Assembly (NCBI GenBank): GCA_032615215.1
Contig: CP128433.1
Coordinates: 248,001 to 312,000, forward strand
DNA from: Microbulbifer sp. MKSA007
Lineage (GTDB): Bacteria; Pseudomonadota; Gammaproteobacteria; Pseudomonadales; Cellvibrionaceae
DNA length: 64,000 nt
Reading direction: 5' to 3'
Shown: one piece after another, positions 28,052 to 36,854 of the stretch
Position numbering within the stretch: position 1 is the stretch's first letter
How the letters are laid out: each line of letters starts with the position of its first letter
The notes under the pieces: model-generated
Told to the model about the DNA's origin: nothing
Database searches by the model: none
Seen by the model: only the letters and a program-made list of their open reading frames with translations
Position numbers and translations under genes: made by a program

Positions 28052-28789
28052 ATGCCTATTTGGGTCGATAAAACCGTTCTCGCTGTAACTGGAACACGCG
28101 TAAACCCCGTACAACAATCTGTAGCCAATCATCGGGGTCAACTGACATACAACTTCAGCCAGTGTAAAGATCCGGTAAAAGCACAAATCACTATTCATGA
28201 AGATACTTCCGGTGGTGTTTGTGAAGCGCTTTCCGCTTTTTGGATCAAGCATCACTCTGATGGCGGGAGCTTGTGGGATTGGTTAATGCCGGCGGGCGCA
28301 CTGGATGAACAACACTTATTTCATGTAATGACCCTGCAACAAGCGGGCACTCAGGACAACCAAGACAGAACTACAGAAGCCTGGCTGAGCACACAAAACA
28401 TCTTCCCCACCAGCCAAAATGTATTTGGTGGCGCTTTCCCGAATGGCCGGGGAGGAAATACTATTCGAGGCATTCACAATCCTCGTAGAGCGCAAGGGCA
28501 GAGTGGCGTTTTCTCTCCCAATGCTTTGGCCAGGGAGATTATTTTGGATCAAACTGGCGGTGCTGGTTGCTATAAGAAGATAGGCCTTGATGGCACTTTC
28601 GCTGGTCATGCAATGGCTGCCTGGGTTGCGCAGGACATTACTTTCTTTGACCCCAACTTTGGTGAATTCTGGTTTGAATCCAGAAATTCCTTCTTTAATT
28701 GGTTTACCCAATCATTTTGGCATAACTCTATGTATTCAGTAGGGCTAAGCGGTGGCTATGAAGTTCGCTCTTACGCTCGCCGCACATAA
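28052..28789 (+). CDS. YopT-type (C58-like) cysteine protease, copy 1
   Basis: 245 residues, site GAGGGA before ATG. No signal peptide or membrane helix. Catalytic triad candidates match the YopT/AvrPphB family: Cys57 in GGVCEALSAFWIK, His186 in GHAMAAWV and Asp200 in FFDPNFGEF, with spacing 129 and 14. Known family members are delivered into host cells by type III systems and cut Rho GTPases or kinases, or are toxin domains. No secretion system or immunity gene is visible here. It is a paralogue of 29404-30141, and both carry upstream motif copies. Confidence 0.8.
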   Translation: MPIWVDKTVLAVTGTRVNPVQQSVANHRGQLTYNFSQCKDPVKAQITIHEDTSGGVCEALSAFWIKHHSDGGSLWDWLMPAGALDEQHLFHVMTLQQAGTQDNQDRTTEAWLSTQNIFPTSQNVFGGAFPNGRGGNTIRGIHNPRRAQGQSGVFSPNALAREIILDQTGGAGCYKKIGLDGTFAGHAMAAWVAQDITFFDPNFGEFWFESRNSFFNWFTQSFWHNSMYSVGLSGGYEVRSYARRT

Positions 28790-28864
28790 ATTGGCAGTAG
28801 CTGTTTTTAGTGGTTAGCAATCCACTACCAATTTTTTCCTCTTAGCCCTCCCCCATGGGCGCTC

Positions 28865-28894
28865 GGCAGCCGGGTTCACCCGGCTGCCTTTTTT
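28865..28894 (+). terminator. intrinsic terminator after YopT-like copy 1
   Basis: GGCAGCCGGG (28865-28874) and CCCGGCTGCC (28879-28888) pair perfectly over a TTCA loop and are followed by six T. It closes the first protease gene. Confidence 0.92.
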
Positions 28895-29064
28895 AGTTGT
28901 CACCACTTCTACCTATTTCACTTCTTATCATTGACTCATTTTCAAGTCGCAATTATCTGGAGGTAATAAGCTCTATCTCTGGAAAGATAAAACCAATTGT
29001 CGCCAACTACAAAAAAACATTTCCATTTAGATAGTTTCCATGTCATAGGTCAATTTTTTGCACC

Positions 29065-29090
29065 AAAAATAGTACCAGAGTCGAATTAAA
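29065..29090 (+). repeat. AGTGCCAGAGTC motif, copy 2
   Basis: AAAAATAGTACCAGAGTCGA followed by ATTAAA; one base differs in the core (AGTACC). Confidence 0.7.
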
Positions 29091-29174
29091 GGGCCCGTGT
29101 AATCTGACTGGCAAGCGTAGTTGGGTCTGTTCTAACATGGAATTAATAGGAAATAGTCATGATATTTCTACCCA

Positions 29175-29201
29175 TAAAAAATAGTGCCAGAGTCAAATAA
29201 A
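29175..29201 (+). repeat. AGTGCCAGAGTC motif, copy 3
   Basis: AAAAAATAGTGCCAGAGTCA then AATAAA; about 110 bases after copy 2. Confidence 0.7.
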
Positions 29202-29243
29202 TACTTGCGCCTCAATCTATTTCGAGTTGCTATCTATGGCCTG

Positions 29244-29273
29244 ATAAAAGAGTGCCAGAGTCGATTTTAAAAA
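29244..29273 (+). repeat. AGTGCCAGAGTC motif, copy 4
   Basis: AAAAGAGTGCCAGAGTCGAT then a TT-rich and A-rich tail; 131 bases upstream of the second protease start, the same distance as copy 1 from the first protease. Confidence 0.75.
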
Positions 29274-29403
29274 AAAATGGACATCTATCTGCCCTGTAAA
29301 TTTTCTGTTTCAATCTAATGCATATACCGGAAAGCACTTCTCAGAAGCAGTTAACTAATCGCTGAATAAGTGTTTCTACATTGTGAATATAGGGGAGATG
29401 GAC

Positions 29404-30141
29404 ATGCCGATTTGGTTTGATAAAACAGTACTTGCACTTACCGGGACAAGGGTTGGTCCTGTTCAGCGATCTGTGGCCCAGCACGGTGGCACACTTCAAT
29501 ATAATTTCAGTCAATGTTTGGATCCGGTGAAGGCACAGATCACCATACACCAGGATACTGCTGGCGGAGTCTGTGAATCCCTGAGTGCCCACTGGATCAA
29601 ATTTCACGCAGAGGATGGAAGCCTTTGGAATTGGCTCTTCCCCAATAATACATTGAGTGAGCAGCATCTTTTCCATGTGATGACCTTGCACCAGATTGGT
29701 GGAAATGCACCAAACCAGGATCAGGTCTCAGAGACGTGGCTGCAATCTCACAATATTCTGCCTCTTCAGAATAATGGCGGTGTGGGTATTGCTGGGCCAA
29801 ATGGTCAGCGCCAAATTCACGTGGTCACAGGCCCTCGGTTAGATCGTGGGCAAACTACTATGCGCAACTCTGCAGCGCTTGCTGATGAAATTATTAGGGA
29901 GCCGACGAGAAGCGCTGGCTCTTACAAGAAAATCGGTATTTCAGGTAAGGTGGGGGCCCACGCCATGGCAGCTTGGGTTGCGGAAGATGTGTTGTTTTTC
30001 GACCCAAATTTTGGAGAATTCTGGTTCCCAACCAAGAACGCATTCCGCAACTGGTTTGTAAACTCTTTCTGGAATACATCTATGTATGCCATTGGTCTGA
30101 GTGGGAGCTATGACGTGCGCTGTTATGCGCATGCCACCTGA
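29404..30141 (+). CDS. YopT-type (C58-like) cysteine protease, copy 2
   Basis: 245 residues from ATG 29404 (site AGGGGAG, spacing 6), matching the start MPIW of copy 1; an ATG 21 bases upstream is less likely. Same triad: Cys57 in GGVCESLSAHWIK, His in GAHAMAAWV and Asp in FFDPNFGEF. The copies are alike throughout except for the middle (about 100-150), where the sequences differ most. No signal peptide. A duplication that includes the upstream motif region is likely. Confidence 0.8.
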   Translation: MPIWFDKTVLALTGTRVGPVQRSVAQHGGTLQYNFSQCLDPVKAQITIHQDTAGGVCESLSAHWIKFHAEDGSLWNWLFPNNTLSEQHLFHVMTLHQIGGNAPNQDQVSETWLQSHNILPLQNNGGVGIAGPNGQRQIHVVTGPRLDRGQTTMRNSAALADEIIREPTRSAGSYKKIGISGKVGAHAMAAWVAEDVLFFDPNFGEFWFPTKNAFRNWFVNSFWNTSMYAIGLSGSYDVRCYAHAT

Positions 30142-30167
30142 GTCGCAAGCCAGCTGATTGACCGCTT

Positions 30168-30193
30168 GGTGGAGGAAATTATACTCCTCCACC
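30168..30193 (+). terminator. hairpin after YopT-like copy 2
   Basis: A 9-bp stem GGTGGAGGA (30168-30176) / TCCTCCACC (30185-30193) with an 8-nt loop and no T run. Possible terminator or mRNA end. Confidence 0.5.
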
Positions 30194-30346
30194 CTGCTTG
30201 TGGCGGTATGTCTATTCCGCTGAGTCACTATTATCCATCCTTCGTGTATAGTGCTGGTACAAGCTTGCCACGCCTACTCTGTAGGGTAACTAAAAGAGCA
30301 AGCTCTGTTGTTCTTTTTAGATACCAACAGCACTACGGAGCCAAGG

Positions 30347-32130
30347 GTGAAATTCAAGAGATCACTTACCTACTACCTCACGTCCTTAACAGGACCGCTT
30401 ATTGCCACTAGCCTATTGATGCCCTCAGCCTGGGCAGCAACTGCTACAGAAGAGCTTCAAAGTGTTCTTAACGATCACTGGCAATACACGCTGAGGGAAG
30501 ACCCGATTACTGCCGGGCGAGTTGGCGTTTCCGATTACAATCGAGAACTGCCCGGGGTAACTGCAGAGGATCGTCAACGTCGTATAGAGGCTGAGCAGGC
30601 CTTTATCCGGCGCCTTGAGGCTATCGATCAAAGTAAGTTAAGTGCTTCAGACCGCGTCAATAGTGAGCTTCTCTCTTGGGTTCTTGCCAGCTCAGTTGAG
30701 GAAGAGGAACTGTTTCTCGACCGAATTCCCCTAAACACCTTCTCAAGTTTTTACGCAAGTGCGCTTGAGGCAAATAGTGGTTTGGCGATGAGGGATATCG
30801 CCGATTACGAGGACTATATTGCCCGTATCGGTGAATTTGGTCGCTATTTCGATGAGAACATTGCCAATATGCGCGAAGGTATTCGCTCTGGCTTTGTGTT
30901 GCCCAAAATCGTTGTAGAAGGTATTGCGCCAACGGTACGCGCTCAAGTATATAAAGATCCCAGTAAAAGCAGCTTGTATAAGCCTTTTGCTGAGATGCCG
31001 CAAACCATCGCGCCCGATGAGCAGAAGCGTCTGCGAGAGCAGGGTTTAGCTGTGATTAAGCAAGTAGCTATTCCCGCATTTGGACGAGTAGCGGATTTCC
31101 TTGAGGGCGACTACCTGAAGGCGGCCACAAAGACTTTGGGTGCTGAACAGATGCCTGGTGGTAGCGACTACTATCGCCACAACATCCGCTACTACGTGAC
31201 CCTGGATCTGGACCCTGCGGAGATTCATCGCACGGGCCTCGCCGAAGTGAAGAGAATCCGTGCGGAAATGAAAGCCCTGATCAAGGAGTCAGGCTTTAAG
31301 GGCAGCTTTACAGAATTCACCCAATTCCTGCGCACAGCCCCCAGTTTTACGCTAAAACGCCGGAACAGCTGCTCAAGGAAACGGCCTATATATCCAAGCG
31401 GATTGACTATGTATTGCCGGAGTTCTTTAATTTATTGCCGCGTACTCCCTATGGCGTGGTACCAGTTCCCAGTGAAATAGCACCTAACTACACTACGGCC
31501 TCCTATAATCCAGCCGCCATTGGCGGTACTCGCGGTGGTGCCTACTGGTTGAATACTCACGGGCTGGACCAGCGTCCCTTGTATGAGCTACCTGCTCTTA
31601 CCTTGCATGAAGCAGTACCGGGGCATCATTTACAAAATGCTCTCTCGCAAGAGCTTGAGAATGTACCGGACTTTCGTCGCAACCTTTATCTGAGTGCTTA
31701 TGGAGAAGGTTGGGCCCTTTATTCAGAGCGACTGGGTAAAGAGATGGGACTGTACACCACTCCCTATGAGCACTTTGGGCGACTCAGCTATGAAATGTGG
31801 CGTGCCGCACGCCTTGTAATTGATACTGGCATTCATTCTCAGGGGTGGTCACGACAGCAGGCATTAAACTTTCTTTCCAATAATACATCCCTCTCTCCGG
31901 CTAATGTACGTGCAGAAGTAGATCGCTATATATCCTGGCCGGGTCAGGCGCTATCTTACAAGATGGGGGAAATTAAAATTCGACAGCTGCGAGCTCTTGC
32001 GGAAAAAGAGCTTGGCGATAAGTTTGATTTGCGATCATTTCACGATGCACTGCTAAGTAATGGTGCTTTGCCTCTTTCGATGCTGGAAGAGCGGATGCAG
32101 CGCTTTATTGAAGAGCAGAAGTCTGCCTAA
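30347..32130 (+). pseudogene. DUF885 family exported peptidase, frameshifted as read
   Basis: From GTG 30347 (site GGAG at 30336-30339), about 594 residues once repaired. Signal peptide to AWA at residue 30. The first frame runs to RTAPSFTLKR and then goes wrong. The second frame (to 32130) gives NLLPRTPYGVVPVP, the metal motif HEAVPGHH, YGEGWALYSERLGKEMG and YKMGEIKIRQLR, all typical of DUF885. With six rather than five C at 31338-31342 it reads RTAPQFYAKTPEQLLKE, the usual family sequence. DUF885 proteins are presumed zinc-dependent periplasmic peptidases. Likely a base-calling error. Confidence 0.88.
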
Positions 32131-32139
32131 GCCTACCCT

Positions 32140-32170
32140 GAATCCCATTCACAATCTGCGGGTGGGATTC
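32140..32170 (+). terminator. hairpin after the DUF885 gene
   Basis: GAATCCCA (32140-32147) pairs perfectly with TGGGATTC (32163-32170). T run not evident. Confidence 0.5.
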
Positions 32171-32381
32171 AATCTTGTCAAGATGTCCTCTGTCGTAAGC
32201 AAAACTTTCTTTTAGATAGCTGAAAACACAAGCTCCTTTAGTGGCGTAAAATGCAATATTTTTGTCTCATATTCGGAGTGGAGGTTGTGTAGGCAATAAA
32301 GGTCTAATAATCACACAATAAGCATTCTTTTTAGATTAAATACCTGGTTATTCTTTTCTTTACATTTTTACGAGAGGTAAA

Positions 32382-33425
32382 ATGAATATCTTTAAGTGCG
32401 TGATTTTTTTAGGCTTGTCACTGATAAGCCTTACGGCTTTTTCCTCAGCGAAAGTAACCGATAATATAACAATTGATTTTGAGAGTGCTGATAGATTAGT
32501 TGATATTTTATCTGGAGACAAAGTATCTGATGATCAATTAGATCAGCTAATGAGTTTGCAGGGGATACGAGCAACGATCCATCAAACCTCAAGATTTGAC
32601 AATAAAGCCAATGCAGAGTCATTTCGGTCTAGTTTGATCGATGTTGTTGAAGGTAATCCAGTTAAAAATGATCCCTTTAGGTTTCAACAGTTAAATGAAC
32701 GGTTGTCCGAAGTTGAAGATATACTCAAGATAATAAAGCGCAATCCTCAGCAATACTTAAACAGTGTAAAGAGGGGCGTTGGTGATTATTCTCCTAAAGA
32801 TATTTTCTTTGATACTAATATTTTTATAGTAGTTGGGGGAACTTCTGACGGTTGGGCCCATGATGATAACTTTTATATTGCGCTGCAGTATTTTAAAGGC
32901 GATTATGAAGGTTTACTGACACTTTCAACACATGAGTTATATCACGTTGCGCAGTCAAATTTTTATGGGAAGGAAAAAAATCCAGACTCTAATTGTGAGA
33001 AAATCTTAAATCAAACCCGCCTGGAGGGGATAGCCTCTATTGTGGGTTCTCCATTAAGTGTTACAGACGGAAAAGAGTACACAGAATGGTTTAAGAAAAA
33101 ATTTAAAAGAAATTTACAGCGAATAGATAGTAACTTTGTTTTATTTGAAACAGTGCTTTTTCGTGCATGCCGTGACTCAAGTTTAGACTTCAACAAAATC
33201 TATCATTTGGGTTTTTCTGCAGTATGGGATAGCCCGTTGTATTTTGTAGGTTTCTATATCGGCAATAGAATCGAAGAGTTAAAGGGTAGGGATTATCTGA
33301 TTTCACTTTTGCAGGAATCACCTTCAGCTATGTTTAAAGCTTATATCAAGCTTTATAAGGATGAGAAAAATAAAGATTTAATAAAATTTGATAAGCCGAT
33401 TGAAGACATTATTCTTGCCATATAG
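32382..33425 (+). CDS. exported zinc metalloprotease, DUF5700-like
   Basis: 347 residues, signal peptide ending near FSSA (residues 19-22). A zinc motif HELYH (HExxH) sits in STHELYHVAQ near residue 187, and a likely third ligand in RLEGIAS about 40 residues on, the pattern of a gluzincin. The DUF5700 family has this layout. Codon use is very AT-rich compared with the neighbouring peptidase gene. Stand-alone gene with a terminator-like hairpin at 33464. Confidence 0.75.
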   Translation: MNIFKCVIFLGLSLISLTAFSSAKVTDNITIDFESADRLVDILSGDKVSDDQLDQLMSLQGIRATIHQTSRFDNKANAESFRSSLIDVVEGNPVKNDPFRFQQLNERLSEVEDILKIIKRNPQQYLNSVKRGVGDYSPKDIFFDTNIFIVVGGTSDGWAHDDNFYIALQYFKGDYEGLLTLSTHELYHVAQSNFYGKEKNPDSNCEKILNQTRLEGIASIVGSPLSVTDGKEYTEWFKKKFKRNLQRIDSNFVLFETVLFRACRDSSLDFNKIYHLGFSAVWDSPLYFVGFYIGNRIEELKGRDYLISLLQESPSAMFKAYIKLYKDEKNKDLIKFDKPIEDIILAI

Positions 33426-33463
33426 CACCTAATCAAAACTCTAAGAATTGGTTCTGGTAAATC

Positions 33464-33496
33464 TAGGCGCCTTGAGTAGGCGTCTAATTCTTTTGC
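33464..33496 (+). terminator. terminator after the HExxH protease
   Basis: TAGGCGCCT (33464-33472) and AGGCGTCTA (33478-33486) pair over 9 bp with one wobble, followed by a T-rich stretch. Confidence 0.6.
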
Positions 33497-33693
33497 TGTA
33501 TACCTTAGCCTTCCCGAAATCATCTAGCTTAAGCAAATCATCGATCAATAAGTTTGAAAAAAGGTGTATAGCTGTCTACTTTAAGTGGTACAGCCTTTAT
33601 CAGACTTGATTATATTCAAATTAATTTACTTATTGAATTTACATTTAATTCTGCTGCTTTGGGATAATTGAGAGAATTATAAAGAGAGTTTGT

Positions 33694-34677
33694 ATGCCTA
33701 ACAGTAAAGTTGGGGTGGTGATACCAACATACAATGAAAAAAATAATATTGTTAATACGTTGAACTCTATTGTTCATAATAATACGACTGATGTAAAAAT
33801 TTACTTATCTGACGATAATTCCTCAGATACCACGGTTGGGTTGGCCGCTGATTTTCTTCAGAAAAATAGAATCCCATATAAAATTATTTTAAACGATGGA
33901 AACAATGGGGCAGGCTACTGTAGGAATAGTGCTCTCGATGAAATAGCTGAACCGCTGACTTTATTTTTTGATGCCGATGATCTAATCCTCCCAAATATGT
34001 TGGATCGAGCTGTTTCAATGGCTACAAAAGTTAACAGTGATGTATTGTTGATGGCCTATCAGTGTAGATTTCCGGGAAGCACTATTAATCTCGGTATGGC
34101 AGGTGATGACAATTTCATTTTCTATAGGGCGATTAGAACCTTTGGTAACAGGACTTTTTCCACTTTTGATCATGATAGCATTCTATGTTTAACACCCTTC
34201 CCTTGGAATAGATTGATTAAAACCAGTTATGCAAAAAGGGTTTCCCTTAGATTTTCACAAACGCCTGTACATAATGATGTGTTAGCACATTGGAATTTGC
34301 TTACAAATGCTAAAGATATTGCATTATTTGAATCCCCTTTTTGTACTCATAATGTAGATTCCACAGGAAATAGGCTGTCAAATATTTCAGATGCACGGCG
34401 TATATCTGTATTACAGGTTTTTGATGAGATTGAAGACTTCTTTAATAAGAATATTAATCTTAGAGATAGATTTTACCACTTGTATGTCAAAAGCAAGTTA
34501 GCATTGTTTAACTGGTGCTGGCGTAATCTTGACGAAGAGTATAGGGGGAGCTTTAAATCTCAGTTTACAAGATCTTTTCTATCATTGAGTAATGCGGATT
34601 TGAGAATGCTCTTTGACAAAGATCCAGATATTGCTAATTCTGTATTAGATTACCGAACTTCAGTGGTATACGCATGA
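33694..34677 (+). CDS. glycosyltransferase family 2 (GT-A fold)
   Basis: 327 residues. N-terminal GT2 pattern VGVVIPTYNEKNNIVNTLNS, SDDNSSD, NNGAGYCRNSALDE and the DxD-like FFDADDLI that binds metal and nucleotide-sugar. No membrane helix, so a cytoplasmic enzyme. The ATG of the next gene overlaps its stop (ATGA). Very AT-rich. Acceptor and sugar unknown. Confidence 0.88.
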   Translation: MPNSKVGVVIPTYNEKNNIVNTLNSIVHNNTTDVKIYLSDDNSSDTTVGLAADFLQKNRIPYKIILNDGNNGAGYCRNSALDEIAEPLTLFFDADDLILPNMLDRAVSMATKVNSDVLLMAYQCRFPGSTINLGMAGDDNFIFYRAIRTFGNRTFSTFDHDSILCLTPFPWNRLIKTSYAKRVSLRFSQTPVHNDVLAHWNLLTNAKDIALFESPFCTHNVDSTGNRLSNISDARRISVLQVFDEIEDFFNKNINLRDRFYHLYVKSKLALFNWCWRNLDEEYRGSFKSQFTRSFLSLSNADLRMLFDKDPDIANSVLDYRTSVVYA

Positions 34678-35996
34678 TTTCGATTGTCGTTATTTCAAAG
34701 TCTAGCGGTGTCTATCTCAATACCTGTCTACAGAGTATTATTCGACAGCAGTACAAGGGCATAGAGATACTTGTTCTTCATTTTTGCGAAAATGATGAGC
34801 GAAGCCGGATTAATAACTTTACAGGTTCAATGCCCAGAATTCGAAGTATTCATATTCCGAGTACTTCACAGATTGATGACCAGCTAATTTTTGAATTTGG
34901 AGTAAAAAATACTTTAGGAGAGTATGTTGGATTTATCGATGAGGGAGATTGTTGGTACCCTACATTGATTCCTAAATTACAGGATATAGTCAATAGTGAG
35001 AATCCTGATGTAGTATTTTTTAGCCATAATAAACCCCTACAAAAATTCTCAGAATCCATTGATGATAAATCCAGGTTTGTTTTAAAAATAAATTCTATAA
35101 ATGTCAGGAGGTTTTATCGCAGGGACTTTGTTTGTGGAAATAAACTATTCGAATTTATTTTGGGTTCCTGCGTTAATGGTCACTCTCTACATTGGATAAC
35201 AACCGTCAAGGCTAAATCAATATTAGTTTTACCAGATATTGGGTCGTATAGTTTAGTCAACATAGATGAAAAGAAAAGTGATCTAATGGTTCAGCGATTG
35301 GTGAATCAATACCACTATGTATTTGACTACTTAACAAAAAATGCTAGAGATGCGGATTATAAGAATGATCTTCTGGGATGTTGGTTGCTGTATTTGATAG
35401 AATTACGACCGCTTTATGGTGATAAAAAAGTAATTTCTCTATTAACCAAATCAAAATTAGTCGAAAAATATACAAAAAGAGAATTTAATGAAGCTTTGGG
35501 CAATCTGAAGTTGGACAGAGATAAGCAGAGTTTGGTGAAAGAGTGGTATTCTGACTGCAATAAGATGGATAAATATTTAAATCTATTTTATAGGTTGCTA
35601 CCATCAAAGCTATCTAGCTATATACGGAAAAATGGTTTTAGATACTCCATGAGCAGAGGGTTTCAAAATACTTATTATCGACTGCCTGACTGGGTAAAGC
35701 CACTGATAAAATTAACCAGGAAACGAGCCAGGAGAAGAGTTTCCAATGATGAATTGCTAGAGAGATTAGAATATCTAATAAAACAGAGCCGGTTTGAGCA
35801 GTATATGTCGATAATCAATGAGGATTTTGAGAGCAAGCTATCGAATCAAATCACCGAGATCAAGAAGGAGTTGATGGAGCTTAAAAAGAAGTTCATTAAA
35901 GATCTTTTTAGATGCTCCATAAAACAATCCAAAGTCTCAATGTTTAATCTGATTTTTCTGAGTTCCAGCCACCTCCATACCCTTCAGAAGATATAA
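34674..35996 (+). CDS. glycosyltransferase family 2-like protein with long C-terminal region
   Basis: 440 residues. The first 110 have a GT2 nucleotide-binding start (ISIVVISKSSGVYLNTCLQS, GEYVGFIDEGDCWYPTLIPK), with FIDEGD in the DxD place. The C-terminal third is basic and helical (KLTRKRARRRVSNDELLERLEY), perhaps binding a partner or membrane. Translationally coupled to the upstream GT2. It ends inside the 3' end of the convergent TSUP gene. Confidence 0.75.
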   Translation: MISIVVISKSSGVYLNTCLQSIIRQQYKGIEILVLHFCENDERSRINNFTGSMPRIRSIHIPSTSQIDDQLIFEFGVKNTLGEYVGFIDEGDCWYPTLIPKLQDIVNSENPDVVFFSHNKPLQKFSESIDDKSRFVLKINSINVRRFYRRDFVCGNKLFEFILGSCVNGHSLHWITTVKAKSILVLPDIGSYSLVNIDEKKSDLMVQRLVNQYHYVFDYLTKNARDADYKNDLLGCWLLYLIELRPLYGDKKVISLLTKSKLVEKYTKREFNEALGNLKLDRDKQSLVKEWYSDCNKMDKYLNLFYRLLPSKLSSYIRKNGFRYSMSRGFQNTYYRLPDWVKPLIKLTRKRARRRVSNDELLERLEYLIKQSRFEQYMSIINEDFESKLSNQITEIKKELMELKKKFIKDLFRCSIKQSKVSMFNLIFLSSSHLHTLQKI

Positions 35997-36766
35997 TCTA
36001 TCCATCCCATAGAGTGGATATATTTTATTAACATTCCACCACACATAAGAACTACCATTCCCCGTAAATAACCAGGATTAATTTTAAATAGAAAATGAGA
36101 TCCCAGCCAGGCACCTATAACTTGTCCAATCATCATTAAGATTCCCGCAACCCATAAAATTTGACCGGCAAATAAGAATACGATTAAAGATGCGATATTA
36201 GTGGAAAAATTGAGAGGTTTTGCATTGGCCGTGGAGGTTAGTAAATCCTGTCCTCTACAGGCAACGCCTGATAAGGCAAAAAATGATCCAGTTCCGGGGC
36301 CAAACATACCATCATAGTAACCAATAAATGGGATTACGCCATATTGGTATTTCTTTCTTGAGACCTTGGGTTTAGTACTACTATGAGTAAGGGATGGAGA
36401 AACTATAAAATAAATAGCGATAAATAAAAGAACAGCAGGGATAATAAATGACAAAACATCAGTATTAATGAACTGTACTGCTATTGTGCCCATGGCTGCG
36501 CCAATAAAGGCAAATAGCATTAGATTTTTAATTCCATCCCAACTGATCTTGTTGTTTTTAAGCATCATGTAGGTAGCAGTTGCAGTACCAATACTGCCTT
36601 GTAATTTATTGGTGCCCAAGGCAGCTAGTGGCGGGACGCCACTAAGAATAAGGGCCGGTACAGTTATCAGGCCGCCCCCACCTGCTAGTGTATCAAGTAG
36701 GCCCGCAATAACAGCGACGAAAAACAATATAAACAATAACTCTACAGAGAGGCTAGCGAACTCCAA
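35984..36766 (-). CDS. TSUP family (TauE/SafE) membrane transporter
   Basis: 260 residues with about eight membrane helices and the paired TSUP repeats: DTLAGGGGLITVPALILSG and FGPGTGSFFALSG. Family members export sulfite, sulfoacetate or other anions. Convergent overlap of 13 bases with the glycosyltransferase gene. No neighbour hints at the substrate. Confidence 0.9.
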   Translation of the reverse strand: MEFASLSVELLFILFFVAVIAGLLDTLAGGGGLITVPALILSGVPPLAALGTNKLQGSIGTATATYMMLKNNKISWDGIKNLMLFAFIGAAMGTIAVQFINTDVLSFIIPAVLLFIAIYFIVSPSLTHSSTKPKVSRKKYQYGVIPFIGYYDGMFGPGTGSFFALSGVACRGQDLLTSTANAKPLNFSTNIASLIVFLFAGQILWVAGILMMIGQVIGAWLGSHFLFKINPGYLRGMVVLMCGGMLIKYIHSMGWIDYIF

Positions 36767-36854
36767 GAAGGTATCTCCTTTCGCTTGGTATTATGGTAGA
36801 TAGTGAATAGTACCAAAAATAATTTTTTAGTCGGTTTGCACCGGAATTCCAAAA

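Noticed and set aside
29004..29273. CRISPR-like array from the repeated AGTGCCAGAGTC motif
   Set aside because: Only four short copies, unequal spacing and no cas genes.
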